A DNA stretch of 64,000 nucleotides from Porphyrobacter sp. AAP82 (lineage in GTDB: Bacteria; Pseudomonadota; Alphaproteobacteria; Sphingomonadales; Sphingomonadaceae): positions 1-64,000 of the forward strand of contig NZ_ANFX01000008.1 in NCBI RefSeq assembly GCF_000331285.1, given 5' to 3'. The position numbers and the translations under genes are program-made. The notes under the pieces are model-generated. The model saw only the letters and a list, made by a program, of their open reading frames with translations. It was not told the origin of the DNA and searched no databases. Shown here in pieces: positions 26,588 to 35,248 of the stretch. The first letter of the stretch is position 1. Each line of letters starts with the position of its first letter.

Positions 26588-28903
26588 ATGCGCCAGAAGG
26601 AACTGCGCCTTGCTCTCGTGTGCTACGGCGGGGTCAGCCTGGCGGTCTACATGCACGGCATCACCAAGGAGGTGTGGCACCTTGCCCGAGCGAGCCGTGC
26701 CTTCCACCACCCTGCGGCCGTCAGGCTGGAGGGGGTGGCGGCGGCCTATCGCGACTTTCTCAAGGCCATCGAGCGCGATCACGGACTGCAGATCCGCGTG
26801 CTCCCCGATATCCTCACCGGTGCGAGCGCAGGGGGGATCAATGCGGTGTTCCTCGCCCAGGCGATCCACGCCGGGCACAGCCTCGAGCCGCTCACCGACC
26901 TGTGGCTCGCCAACGCCGATGTCAGCGAGCTGACCGATCCCGGCGCCGAGCCGATGTGGCGCTATGCCAAGGTCTGGGCGCAGCCGATCGCCGAATGGTT
27001 CCTGTCGCGCCCCGGCAATGCGGTGAGCGCGACCGTTTCGCCCGAAACCCGCGCCGAGGTGCGCGCCAAGGTGTCGAAGCTGGTGCGCGGGCGGTGGTTC
27101 AGCCCGCCGTTCTCGGGCGCGCGCTTTTCGGCGATGCTGCTGGAGGCCTTCATGAAGATGGCCGAGGAGGGCGATGGCATCGCGTTGCTGCCGGAAGGCT
27201 ATCCGATCGACCTCGCGGTGACCGCCACCGATTTTCGCGGCCACCCCGAAACGCTGCGTCTCAATTCGCCCGCCCAGGTTGAGGAGACCGAGCACCGCCT
27301 GCCGATCAACTTCCGCGCGAAAGTGGGCGAGAATGACTGCGCGCCGCTCGCCGATCCGCTCGAACTGGTGCTCGCCGCGCGCGCGACCGCGAGCTTTCCC
27401 GGCGCCTTCCCCCCGCTCACCCTTTCAGAGATCGACGCGCTGGCCGAGGCCGAGGGGCACGCCTGGGACGGACGCGCGGCCTTCCTCCGGCGCATCATGC
27501 CCACCCATGTCGAACGCGGCACGGTGGGCGAGGTCGCGCTGATCGACGGGGCGGTGCTGGTCAATGCGCCGTTCGGCGCCGCGCTCGCCGCGCTGTACGG
27601 CCGTCCCGCCCAGCGCGAGGTCGACCGGCGTTTCGTCTATCTCGACCCGCGTCCCGAAGGAACCCCGCCCGCCCCAGCGATGCGGGCCCGCGAGATCGGC
27701 TTCTTCGGCGCGATCTTCGGCTCGCTCTCGACGATCCCGCGCGAACAGCCGATCCGCGACGATCTGGAACGCATCGAGCAGCAATCGCGCGATGCGGCGC
27801 GGATCAAGCGGATCGTGATGGACCTGCAAGGCGACATCGACCGCGCGGTGGAAAAGCTGTTCGGCTACACCTTCCTGCTCGACCGCCCTACCCCCAAACG
27901 CCTCGCCGCGTGGCGGGCCAAGGCGCAGCAGGCTGCGGCCGAGCGGGCGGGCTATGCCTTCGGAGCCTATGCGCTCATCAAGTTCGATGCGATCCTGCTC
28001 CAGCTTGCGCAGCTGACCCTCAAGGCGGCAGGGCAACCCCTGGCCGATCCGCTGCCGCTGGTGAATGCGCTAAGGGGCGAGCTCGAGGTGCGCGGGCTCG
28101 GGGTGCTGACCGATGCGGGCGGCGGGGCGACGCACGGCGCGATCGCCTTTTTCCGCGCGCATGACACCGGCTTCCGCATCCGCCGCCTGCAACTCCTCGC
28201 CCGCAAGCTGGCGCGCGACTGGCAGGTCGGCCCCGAAGTCGCCGAGGACGCCTTGGACCGCGCCCGCGACCGGCTCTACGAGATCCTCGCGCTCTATCAC
28301 CGCGCCGATGCCGATGTGCTTCAGGCCGCCCATTTTCGCGGCCTTGCGGCAGACGGCGCGGCACAACCGGGCGCGGTGCTCGATTACCTCGCCGCCCAGC
28401 GGCTGCTCCCCGCAACCGATCTGGCCGCCGAGGAAATGCTGATCGACGCGCTCGAGGACATGCCCAGGGCGCTCAAGCGGCGGATGCTGCTGACCTATCT
28501 GGGCTTTCCCTTCTACGATGTCGCCACCTTCCCGCTTTCGCGGCGCGAGGGGCTCGATGAATTCAACCCGGTCAAGATCGACCGCATCTCGCCCGATGAT
28601 GCCCTGAGCATCCGCGAGGGTGGAACCGCGGCAACCCTGCGCGGCATCGAATTCTACAACTTCGGCGCCTTCTTCAGCCGCGACTACCGCGAGAACGATT
28701 ACCTGTGGGGACGCCTCCACGGGGCGGAGCGGATGATCGATCTCATCGCATCCACGGTCGCGGGCGGTGTCTCGGCGGAGGCCGTGCGTGAAGGCAAGCG
28801 CGCGGCGTTCCTTGCGGTGCTGGAGGAGGAGGAGACCGCCGGTCGCTGCCAGCGCGGGCTGGTCGAGCAGATCAGGGCCGAGGTGCGCGAGAAGCTGGGT
28901 TAG
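26588..28903 (+). CDS. Patatin-like phospholipase (long, TIGR03607-type)
   Basis: A 771-residue protein. The N-terminal half is a patatin domain: a glycine-rich start (CYGGVSLAVYMHGITKEVWH), the nucleophile elbow GASAGGINA and the catalytic Asp in IDGAVLVNAPFG. After the catalytic domain comes a long helical region of about 400 residues (DUF3376-like) unique to this subfamily of patatin-related proteins. Such enzymes hydrolyse ester bonds of lipids. No signal peptide is visible, so it probably acts in the cytoplasm or at the inner membrane face. The stop codon overlaps the end of the convergent DUF6445 gene by 4 nt. Confidence 0.85.
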   Translation: MRQKELRLALVCYGGVSLAVYMHGITKEVWHLARASRAFHHPAAVRLEGVAAAYRDFLKAIERDHGLQIRVLPDILTGASAGGINAVFLAQAIHAGHSLEPLTDLWLANADVSELTDPGAEPMWRYAKVWAQPIAEWFLSRPGNAVSATVSPETRAEVRAKVSKLVRGRWFSPPFSGARFSAMLLEAFMKMAEEGDGIALLPEGYPIDLAVTATDFRGHPETLRLNSPAQVEETEHRLPINFRAKVGENDCAPLADPLELVLAARATASFPGAFPPLTLSEIDALAEAEGHAWDGRAAFLRRIMPTHVERGTVGEVALIDGAVLVNAPFGAALAALYGRPAQREVDRRFVYLDPRPEGTPPAPAMRAREIGFFGAIFGSLSTIPREQPIRDDLERIEQQSRDAARIKRIVMDLQGDIDRAVEKLFGYTFLLDRPTPKRLAAWRAKAQQAAAERAGYAFGAYALIKFDAILLQLAQLTLKAAGQPLADPLPLVNALRGELEVRGLGVLTDAGGGATHGAIAFFRAHDTGFRIRRLQLLARKLARDWQVGPEVAEDALDRARDRLYEILALYHRADADVLQAAHFRGLAADGAAQPGAVLDYLAAQRLLPATDLAAEEMLIDALEDMPRALKRRMLLTYLGFPFYDVATFPLSRREGLDEFNPVKIDRISPDDALSIREGGTAATLRGIEFYNFGAFFSRDYRENDYLWGRLHGAERMIDLIASTVAGGVSAEAVREGKRAAFLAVLEEEETAGRCQRGLVEQIRAEVREKLG

Positions 28904-29520
28904 GCTTTCGGCCCGAAAAACAGCAGCATCACCAGCCGCGAATCCTCCGCCGTCCGCCCGAAACCCGGGGCGGCATTGTGGAACTGCCAGGGCGAGAACA
29001 GCAGCAGCCGGTTGAAGCGGGCGGGCACGCGCAGGGTGCGTTCCCACTTGGCGGGGAGCGTGGTGTCCTTGTTGACCACGTCCTCGACCAGTGCATTGAT
29101 ATCGCTGTAACCGCTTGCCGCAATCCTGGCCGGGTCCTGCGGGACGGCCTCGAGCCCGGTGCGCTTGTGGCGGAAGAAGTCGGTGCCGCCCGCCTCGGGC
29201 CTGGCGCAATCCTCGGGGCGCGAGAGGTAGAGAATGCCGGAATAGGCCGCCGGGTCGATATGCACCCCGCTGCGTCCCCTGGCGCCCCTCGGGGTAAGGC
29301 GGCAATGCCCGTGCTGGGTGCCGCGCTGGGAACCCAGGCTCAGCCCCAAGAGCCGCGAGACCGCAGCATCGATCGCGTCGGTATCGAGCGGCGCGGAGGA
29401 ATTGAGCCCGGGGAAATTGCCGTGCTGGCGCGCCGGATCATAGTCCAGCCCGAGGGCCGCGCGCCGTGCCGCCCACGGGTCCTTGAGGAAATCGTCGATG
29501 ACGAGGAGCGAGGGAAGCAC
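28900..29520 (-). CDS. DUF6445 family protein (2OG-Fe(II) oxygenase-like)
   Basis: A 206-residue protein. The sequence GVHIDPAAYSGILYLSRPE suggests an HxD iron ligand pair, and QFHNAAPGFGRTAEDSRLVM provides the second His and the Arg that would bind 2-oxoglutarate, so the 2OG-Fe(II) dioxygenase fold is likely; the substrate is unknown. In this family some members reside near tryptophan-halogenase or SapC-type genes, but here it follows dnaJ by 9 bp on the same strand and could be read with dnaK-dnaJ. The name is from family memory; the metal-site interpretation is inference from the motifs. Confidence 0.65.
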   Translation of the reverse strand: MLPSLLVIDDFLKDPWAARRAALGLDYDPARQHGNFPGLNSSAPLDTDAIDAAVSRLLGLSLGSQRGTQHGHCRLTPRGARGRSGVHIDPAAYSGILYLSRPEDCARPEAGGTDFFRHKRTGLEAVPQDPARIAASGYSDINALVEDVVNKDTTLPAKWERTLRVPARFNRLLLFSPWQFHNAAPGFGRTAEDSRLVMLLFFGPKA

Positions 29521-29529
29521 TGCGCCCCC

Positions 29530-30666
29530 TCAGCCCCCGAAGGCGTCCTTCAGCTTGGCAAAGAAGCTGCGGCTTTCGGGGCATTCCTCGCCGGTTTCGG
29601 TCGCCTTGAATTCCTCGAGGATTTCCTTCTGGCGGCGCGAGAGCTTGGTGGGGGTCTCGACGATGATCTCCGCGACCATATCGCCGCGCCCGCGCCCTTG
29701 CAGCACCGGCATGCCGGCGCCGCGGATGCGCAGCTGCTTGCCCGACTGGATCCCGGCGGGGATTTCGAGCCGGTTGGTCGAACCATCAAGATCGGGAATC
29801 TCGACACAGCCGCCAAGGGCTGCGGTGGTGAAGCTCACCGGCACGCGGGTGCCCAGCGTCGTGCCTTCGCGCTCGAACAGGGTGTGGGGCTTGACGTGGA
29901 GGAAGATGTAGAGATCGCCCGGAGGCGCGCCGCGCTGGCCTGCCTCGCCTTTGCCGGACAGGCGGATGCGGGTGCCGGTGTCGACGCCTGCGGGAATATC
30001 GACCTTGAGGGTCTGGGCCTTGTCGACGCGGCCCTCGCCCCGGCATGACCGGCAGGGGTTCTCGATCACCGTGCCGCGCCCGTTGCAGGTGGGGCACGGG
30101 CGCTCGATCACGAACAGGCCCTGCTTGGCGCGCACCGAGCCCATGCCGTGACACAGGTTGCACTGGCGTTCGCTGGTGCCCGGAGTCGCCCCGCTGCCGT
30201 CGCAGGTCTCGCAGGACTGCGAGACCTCGATCTCGATCTCGGTCGACTTGCCGTGGAACGCTTCCTCGAGGGTGACCTGCATGTCGTAGCGCAGATCCGC
30301 GCCCCGGCGGGTCTGCTGGCGCGGCTGACCGCCGCCGCCAAAGGCGCTGCCGAAGATCGTCTCGAAGATGTCGCCGATATCGGCAAATCCGTCGCCGCCG
30401 CGACCGCCACCGAAGGGGCCGCCGCCGTTCATCCCCTGGGTGAAGGCCTCGTGCCCGTAGCGGTCATAGGCCGCGCGCTTCTGCGGATCCTTGAGACAGT
30501 CGTAAGCCTCGTTGATTGCCTTGAACCTGGCCTCGGCGCTGGCATCGCCCGGATTGCGGTCGGGGTGCCACTTCATCGCGAGCTTGCGATAGGCGCTTTT
30601 GAGCGTCGCCCCGTCGGCATCGCGGGCGCATTCGAGCGTGGCGTAATAGTCGGTCTGGGTAGCCAT
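29530..30666 (-). CDS. dnaJ: Chaperone protein DnaJ
   Basis: A 378-residue type I Hsp40 co-chaperone. The J-domain (residues 1-70) has the HPD motif in [11 protein letters not shown] Gly/Phe-rich stretch follows ([14 protein letters not shown]), then a zinc domain with four CxxCxGxG-type repeats ([32 protein letters not shown]), then the substrate-binding domain. I use the ATG at 30666. The gene is 72 bp downstream of dnaK on the same strand, with a hairpin between, and is presumably transcribed with dnaK from the heat-shock promoter, in line with its role of delivering substrates and stimulating the DnaK ATPase. Confidence 0.96.
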   Translation of the reverse strand: MATQTDYYATLECARDADGATLKSAYRKLAMKWHPDRNPGDASAEARFKAINEAYDCLKDPQKRAAYDRYGHEAFTQGMNGGGPFGGGRGGDGFADIGDIFETIFGSAFGGGGQPRQQTRRGADLRYDMQVTLEEAFHGKSTEIEIEVSQSCETCDGSGATPGTSERQCNLCHGMGSVRAKQGLFVIERPCPTCNGRGTVIENPCRSCRGEGRVDKAQTLKVDIPAGVDTGTRIRLSGKGEAGQRGAPPGDLYIFLHVKPHTLFEREGTTLGTRVPVSFTTAALGGCVEIPDLDGSTNRLEIPAGIQSGKQLRIRGAGMPVLQGRGRGDMVAEIIVETPTKLSRRQKEILEEFKATETGEECPESRSFFAKLKDAFGG

Positions 30667-30681
30667 TCTTTCGCCCCTTTG

Positions 30682-30723
30682 ACCCATCCGTCACCCCCGG
30701 TCTGGCGGGAATGACGGGTGGGT
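30682..30723. repeat. Hairpin between dnaK and dnaJ
   Basis: ACCCATCCGTCA (30682-30693) pairs with TGACGGGTGGGT (30712-30723) over 12 positions with one G-T wobble; the loop includes a GTCATTCCCGC-like element, as in common proteobacterial intergenic repeats. It lies in the 72-bp dnaK-dnaJ gap and may give partial termination or an RNA-processing site, which would make DnaJ less abundant than DnaK. Confidence 0.45.
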
Positions 30724-30738
30724 GCTCAGGTTGCTCGC

Positions 30739-32658
30739 TCAGCCCTTCTTGTCTTCGTCGACCTCGGAAAATTCGGCGTCGACAACGTCTTCGGCCGGAG
30801 CCTCCTCGGCTGCCGCAGCCTCGCCTTCGGGTCCGGCGGCCTGCTGGGCCTCGTAGATCTGCTGGCCCATTTTCATCGCGCTCTGCGTGAGGGCCTGCGC
30901 CTTGGCGTTGATGTCGTCGGCATCGCCGCCCTCGAGCGCGGTCTTGACCGCAGCGATGGCTTCCTCGACCTCGGTTCTGGTCGCGGCATCGATCTTCGCA
31001 CCGTGCTCCTCGAGCTGCTTTTCGGTCGCGTGGACGAGGCTGTCGGCCTGGTTGCGCGCTTCCGCGGCCGCCCGGCGCTTCTTGTCCTCTTCGGCGAACT
31101 TTTCGGCATCCTTGACCATCTGGTCGATGTCGGAATCGCTGAGACCGCCCGAAGCCTGGATCTTGATCGTCTGCTCCTTGCCGGTGCCCTTGTCGCGCGC
31201 CGCCACCGACACGATGCCGTTGGCGTCGATATCGAAGGTGACTTCGATCTGCGGCACGCCGCGCGGCGCCGGAGGAATCCCGATCAGGTCGAAATTGCCG
31301 AGCAGCTTGTTGTCCGCCGCCATCTCGCGTTCGCCCTGATAGACCTTGATCGTCACCGCGTTCTGGTTGTCCTCGGCGGTCGAGTAGGTCTGGGTCTTTT
31401 TGGTCGGGATGGTGGTGTTGCGGTCGATCATGCGGGTGAACACGCCGCCCAGCGTCTCGATGCCGAGCGAGAGCGGGGTCACGTCGAGCAGCAGCACGTC
31501 CTTGACGTCGCCCTGGAGCACGCCCGCCTGGATGGCCGCGCCCATGGCGACGACTTCATCGGGGTTCACGCCGGTATGCGGCTTGGCACCGAAGAACTGC
31601 TCCACCACTTCGCGCACGCGGGGCATGCGGGTCATGCCGCCCACGAGGATCACCTCGTCGACCTGGTCCTTGCTGATGCCCGCATCGCTGAGCGCCTTCT
31701 TGCACGGCTCGAGCGTGCGCTGGATCAGCGCGTCGACCATCTTTTCGAGGTCGGCGCGGGTGATCGTCTCCACCAGGTGCAGCGGCGTGGTGGTGCCGCC
31801 TTCCATGCGCGCGGTGATGAAGGGCAGGTTGATTTCGGTGGTTGCCGCGCTCGACAGCTCGATCTTGGCCTTTTCAGCGGCTTCCTTGAGACGCTGGAGG
31901 GCGAGCTTGTCGGTCTTCAGATCCATCGCTTCCTTCTTCTTGAAGGAATCCGCGAGGAACTCGACGATCGCATTGTCGAAGTCTTCACCGCCGAGGAAGG
32001 TGTCGCCGTTGGTCGACTTCACTTCGAACACGCCGTCCCCGATCTCGAGGATCGAGACATCGAAGGTGCCGCCGCCAAGGTCGTAGACGGCGATGGTCTT
32101 GCCATCTTCCTTGTCCATCCCGTAGGCGAGCGCTGCCGCGGTCGGCTCGTTGATGATGCGCAGCACTTCAAGCCCGGCGATCTGGCCTGCGTCCTTGGTC
32201 GCCTGACGCTGGGCGTCGTTGAAATAGGCGGGCACGGTGATGACGGCCTGCGTGACGGTTTCGCCGAGATAGCTTTCGGCGGTTTCCTTCATCTTCTGGA
32301 GGATGAAGGCCGAAACCTGCGACGGGCTGTAGTCCTCGCCGCCGGCGTTGACCCATGCATCGCCGTTCTTGCCCTTGGTGATCTTGTAGGGAACGAGGCC
32401 CATGTCCTTCTTGGTCAGCGGGTCTTCGAACCGGCGACCGATGAGGCGCTTGATCGCAAACAGCGTGTTGTCCGGATTGGTGACCGCCTGCCGCTTGGCC
32501 GGCTGACCGATGAGGCGCTGGCCGTCCTTGGTGAAGGCAACGATCGAGGGCGTGGTGCGCGCGCCTTCCGAGTTCTCGATCACCTTGGGCTTGCCGCCGT
32601 CCATGACAGCAACGCAGGAGTTGGTGGTGCCGAGGTCGATACCGATTACTTTACCCAT
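30739..32658 (-). CDS. dnaK: Chaperone protein DnaK (Hsp70)
   Basis: A 639-residue Hsp70. The N-terminal ATPase starts [20 protein letters not shown] and contains [16 protein letters not shown] and [13 protein letters not shown]. The substrate-binding domain includes [12 protein letters not shown]. The C-terminal lid ends with the acidic tail [14 protein letters not shown]. The ATG at 32658 is the conserved start; the frame continues upstream into the promoter region. Together with DnaJ and GrpE (both in this window) it folds and refolds proteins. A sigma-32-type promoter is found about 95 bp upstream. It is divergent from the copper chaperone gene. Confidence 0.97.
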   Translation of the reverse strand: MGKVIGIDLGTTNSCVAVMDGGKPKVIENSEGARTTPSIVAFTKDGQRLIGQPAKRQAVTNPDNTLFAIKRLIGRRFEDPLTKKDMGLVPYKITKGKNGDAWVNAGGEDYSPSQVSAFILQKMKETAESYLGETVTQAVITVPAYFNDAQRQATKDAGQIAGLEVLRIINEPTAAALAYGMDKEDGKTIAVYDLGGGTFDVSILEIGDGVFEVKSTNGDTFLGGEDFDNAIVEFLADSFKKKEAMDLKTDKLALQRLKEAAEKAKIELSSAATTEINLPFITARMEGGTTTPLHLVETITRADLEKMVDALIQRTLEPCKKALSDAGISKDQVDEVILVGGMTRMPRVREVVEQFFGAKPHTGVNPDEVVAMGAAIQAGVLQGDVKDVLLLDVTPLSLGIETLGGVFTRMIDRNTTIPTKKTQTYSTAEDNQNAVTIKVYQGEREMAADNKLLGNFDLIGIPPAPRGVPQIEVTFDIDANGIVSVAARDKGTGKEQTIKIQASGGLSDSDIDQMVKDAEKFAEEDKKRRAAAEARNQADSLVHATEKQLEEHGAKIDAATRTEVEEAIAAVKTALEGGDADDINAKAQALTQSAMKMGQQIYEAQQAAGPEGEAAAAEEAPAEDVVDAEFSEVDEDKKG

Positions 32659-32750
32659 TGTTTCCCCATCCATAAGGACATTGTTGGACACCGCTGCCGT
32701 CGGCTTCCCGGTGGTCGGCAAAGCACCTTGGCGGCTCGTTTGTGTCGGCG

Positions 32751-32778
32751 ATATAGGTGTGCTTTCGCTTGGCACAAG
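32751..32778 (-). promoter_or_regulatory. Candidate sigma-32 heat-shock promoter of dnaK
   Basis: On the minus strand CTTG (32778-32775) is followed after 17 bases by CCTATAT (32757-32751). This agrees with the consensus known for alphaproteobacterial heat-shock genes (CTTG, 17-18 bases, CYTATNT). It lies about 95 bp upstream of the dnaK start. No HrcA-type CIRCE repeat was seen here. Confidence 0.6.
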
Positions 32779-32825
32779 AGAGCGGGGCCCCTAGATTTGG
32801 GGCGATCCACATGGGAGAGATCTGC

Positions 32826-33311
32826 ATGAAATCTGTTCTGAGCACGGCATTGGCGGTGCTGGGGCTTGCCGTACTGCCCGCCTGTTCGCCCGCAGCCGAT
32901 GCGCCTGCGGGCGATGCGGCAACCGCTTCGCCGGGCGCAGGCCTCGCTGTCAGCAATGCCCGCCTCGTCCTCGCGCCGGTCGCCGGCAACCCGGCGGCCG
33001 TCTATTTCGACCTTTCCTACAGCGGCGCGCCGGGCCTATCGCTCACCGGCGTCGCAGTCGAAGGCGCGGGGATGACGATGATGCACGACTATGCCGAGGG
33101 CGCGGGCAAGATGCAGATGGTGATGATGGACGAGGTTCCGCTCGCCGAAGGTGCGCCTGTCAGCTTCGCGCCGGGCGGGCTCCATGTGATGGTGATGAAA
33201 CCCTCGGACCGGCTTAAGCCGGGCACCGCCGCCAAGCTCACGCTCACCCTCTCGGACGAGACCACGGTCACCGTCGATGCGCCGGTGCGCGCGGCGGGGG
33301 ACGAGCGCTGA
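32826..33311 (+). CDS. Periplasmic copper chaperone PCuAC, lipoprotein-like
   Basis: A 161-residue exported protein. The signal ends in a lipobox-like LPAC (LAVLPACSPAADAP), so it is probably lipid-anchored. The copper motif H-M-x10-M-x21-H-x-M is visible as MMHDYAEGAGKM and GGLHVMVM. PCuAC proteins carry Cu(I) in the periplasm and deliver it to the CuA centre of cytochrome oxidase. The start at 32826 is chosen because it gives a proper signal peptide and lies after GGGAGAGATCTGC. It begins a three-gene run with the next two genes and is divergent from dnaK. Confidence 0.85.
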   Translation: MKSVLSTALAVLGLAVLPACSPAADAPAGDAATASPGAGLAVSNARLVLAPVAGNPAAVYFDLSYSGAPGLSLTGVAVEGAGMTMMHDYAEGAGKMQMVMMDEVPLAEGAPVSFAPGGLHVMVMKPSDRLKPGTAAKLTLTLSDETTVTVDAPVRAAGDER

Positions 33312-33340
33312 ACACCGCGCCGGCCGGAACCGGAGGGCCC

Positions 33341-33832
33341 TTGCCTCGCCTCTGCCCTTCCGGCGGCACGCGTGTGCTGACCCCAGGCGAAGTCGGCCTC
33401 GCCCGCTCGGTGTTCGGCGATGCGATCGACTATGCGCCCGTCATGGTGGTCCGCCGCAAGTTCTTCCCCCTGCAACCGCGCGGCGTGACCATGGCTCCCA
33501 TGGGGAGCCTCCACTTCCACCCCGCCGCGCCGCATTACTGCGACGACTTCGCCGCTGCCTCGCTGGCAAAACAAGGGCACTTCATCCACGAGATGACCCA
33601 TGTCTGGCAGGCGCAGCGGCTCGGCCGCTGGTATCTCGTGCTGCGCCGCCATCCCCTATGCCGCTATGATTACACCCTCAAGCCGGGTTGGCCGCTGGCG
33701 CGTTACGGGCTCGAACAGCAGGCCGAGATCGTGCGCCATGCCTTTCTGCTGCGCAATGGCGAGCCCGTGCCCGGGGTCTCCGACAAGGCCGCCTATGCCG
33801 CGCTGGTCGCCTTTCCGGGAGCGCCCGCGTGA
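33341..33832 (+). CDS. Vgr-related protein with zincin-like HExxH motif
   Basis: A 163-residue protein with a TTG start after GGAGGG. This small family is often labelled 'vgr-related protein' in sphingomonads. The sequence contains a metallopeptidase-like HExxH (GHFIHEMTHVWQAQ, H83-E84-x2-H87), followed about 40 residues later by GLEQQAEIV, a possible third ligand as in DUF4157-type zincins. No signal peptide is seen. The function is unknown; a peptidase role is inference. The last codons overlap the start (GTG) of the following membrane protein gene by 4 nt, indicating coupling. Confidence 0.65.
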   Translation: MPRLCPSGGTRVLTPGEVGLARSVFGDAIDYAPVMVVRRKFFPLQPRGVTMAPMGSLHFHPAAPHYCDDFAAASLAKQGHFIHEMTHVWQAQRLGRWYLVLRRHPLCRYDYTLKPGWPLARYGLEQQAEIVRHAFLLRNGEPVPGVSDKAAYAALVAFPGAPA

Positions 33833-34401
33833 GCCAGTTCGAATTCGTCTTCGTCCTCTACAGCCTCGTCCTCGGCCTTTCGCTGGTCGAGCTTTTGAAC
33901 GGCCTTGGCCGCACCCTCGAATTCATGCTCGCGCGCGAGGCCGGGGACCGCACCTTCTCGATCGGGGTGTTGACCCCGCTGCTTGCGCTGTTCGTCATTC
34001 TCGACCTGCTATCTTTCTGGATCTTCGCGTGGATCGTGCAGGAACATGTCGCGGCCGACCGGTTCACCGTGCTGGGGGTGCTGGTGTTCTCGAGCGCCTA
34101 TTTCCTCGCCAGCCGCCTCGTTTTCCCCACCGACCCCGAGAACTTCACTGATCTCGATACGCACTACTTCCGGGTGCGGCGGGTGGTGTTCGCGATGTTG
34201 CTGGTGATGGTGGCGGTGCAATGGGCCTTCCTGCTGTCGGTCCCCGATCTTGCCGCGCGGCTGATCACGCCTGCCGGCATCGGCTACACGCTCGTGCTCG
34301 TCGGCCTGATGGCGGCGGGGATGATCGTGCGGGGCAAGCGGGCGAATGTTGCGGTCCTGGGACTGCAGATCGCCCGCTACCTCCTCATCTACTCGCTCTA
34401 G
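33829..34401 (+). CDS. Hypothetical integral membrane protein
   Basis: A 190-residue protein with about six hydrophobic segments (FVFVLYSLVLGLSLVELL; IGVLTPLLALFVILDLLSFW; FTVLGVLVFSSAYFLASRL; VVFAMLLVMVAVQWAFLL; GIGYTLVLVGLMAAGMIV; LGLQIARYLLIYSL). I do not recognise the family. I chose the GTG at 33829, which overlaps the stop of the preceding gene (GTGA), because the first hydrophobic helix begins directly after it. The longer open frame upstream translates the preceding gene in another frame. It may work with the Vgr-related protein, which is translationally coupled to it. Confidence 0.65.
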   Translation: MSQFEFVFVLYSLVLGLSLVELLNGLGRTLEFMLAREAGDRTFSIGVLTPLLALFVILDLLSFWIFAWIVQEHVAADRFTVLGVLVFSSAYFLASRLVFPTDPENFTDLDTHYFRVRRVVFAMLLVMVAVQWAFLLSVPDLAARLITPAGIGYTLVLVGLMAAGMIVRGKRANVAVLGLQIARYLLIYSL

Positions 34402-34408
34402 GACCCGC

Positions 34409-34681
34409 CTAGTCGGGACAGCGCACCGCATACTCGCGCCCATCGGAATCGATGCGGTAGCATTCGCCATTGTCGCGCTTCTTGATGAGCGTGCCGCCGA
34501 CCCCGCCCGCCGCCGCGCCGATCGCAGCACCCGTCCCGATATCGCCGCCAGTGGCCGCCCCCACCGCAGCCCCCGCCGCAGCGCCCACGGCAGCGCCTTC
34601 GACGGCGTAATTGTCAGCGCACGCGCCAAGCGAAAGCGCTGCGGCAGCGCCAAGCAGGATCGGGGGGAAGCGATAGGTCAT
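34409..34681 (-). CDS. Small glycine-zipper lipoprotein
   Basis: A 90-residue lipoprotein. The signal peptide ends in LSLGACADNYAV (lipobox LGAC). The middle is a Gly/Ala zipper (EGAAVGAAAGAAVGAATGGD, then GTGAAIGAAAGGVGGTL), typical of the glycine-zipper 2TM/OsmB-like domain, which associates with membranes. The C-terminal part contains two cysteines (GECYRID and RCPD) that could form a disulfide. It is convergent with the upstream membrane protein gene. Such proteins are usually outer-membrane components of unknown precise role. Confidence 0.75.
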   Translation of the reverse strand: MTYRFPPILLGAAAALSLGACADNYAVEGAAVGAAAGAAVGAATGGDIGTGAAIGAAAGGVGGTLIKKRDNGECYRIDSDGREYAVRCPD

Positions 34682-34846
34682 GGGTCTCTCCGGGGCATTG
34701 ATCGATGCGCAGGATTACCCGAGCGCCGCCGCCGCTGTTCCGCAGCCTGCCGCGCAGGCAGGTGATCGCAGCGCCATGCGTGCCGTGCTTGCGGCAACCG
34801 AAAGTTGAGACTGCGGTGCTATCCCGTCTTCCCGAAGGAACCGCCG

Positions 34847-35248
34847 ATGGACCGATTTGCCCGCACGATCGCATTCGACAGCACGCATTTTGCGCGCCAC
34901 GCGCGCGACGCGGAGCTTGCCAATGCCGAAGAGATGTTCGGTTTTGCGCTTGCCAGCTATATAGCCGAGGCCCTTTCGGCTCGAGGCATCACCGTCACCG
35001 CGACGATCGCCGAGGACTGGGGCTGGTATTGCGAGATCCGCCTGCCCGAAGCGGCGATTGCCTATGGCGTTACGGGCGGGCCGGATGACGACGCGTTCCT
35101 GATCCAGTTCATTCCGCATCAGCCGTATGTGCGAAAGCTGTTCCGCAAGATCGACATATCGGAGCCCCTCGCGCGGCTTCAAGACAATGTCTTCGCCATC
35201 CTTGAGGCGGCGCCGTCGAGCAGCCCGCCGGTGTGGAGCGAAGGCTAA
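34847..35248 (+). CDS. Conserved hypothetical cytoplasmic protein
   Basis: A 133-residue soluble protein that I cannot assign. It opens MDRFARTIAFDSTHFARHAR, has a helix (LASYIAEALSARG) and then beta-rich sequence (ITVTATIAEDWGWYCEIRLP). The pattern of an EDWGW-Y motif occurs in small immunity-like or uncharacterised proteins, but the similarity is too slight to name. The ATG at 34847 follows GAAGGAACC and is preferred to the longer frame. It is convergent with the VWA gene on the other strand, overlapping its end by 4 nt. Confidence 0.6.
   Translation: MDRFARTIAFDSTHFARHARDAELANAEEMFGFALASYIAEALSARGITVTATIAEDWGWYCEIRLPEAAIAYGVTGGPDDDAFLIQFIPHQPYVRKLFRKIDISEPLARLQDNVFAILEAAPSSSPPVWSEG

Noticed and set aside
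30718..32829. A ~700-codon plus-strand frame opposite dnaK
   Set aside because: Antisense shadow of DnaK, which is complete and conserved on the minus strand.
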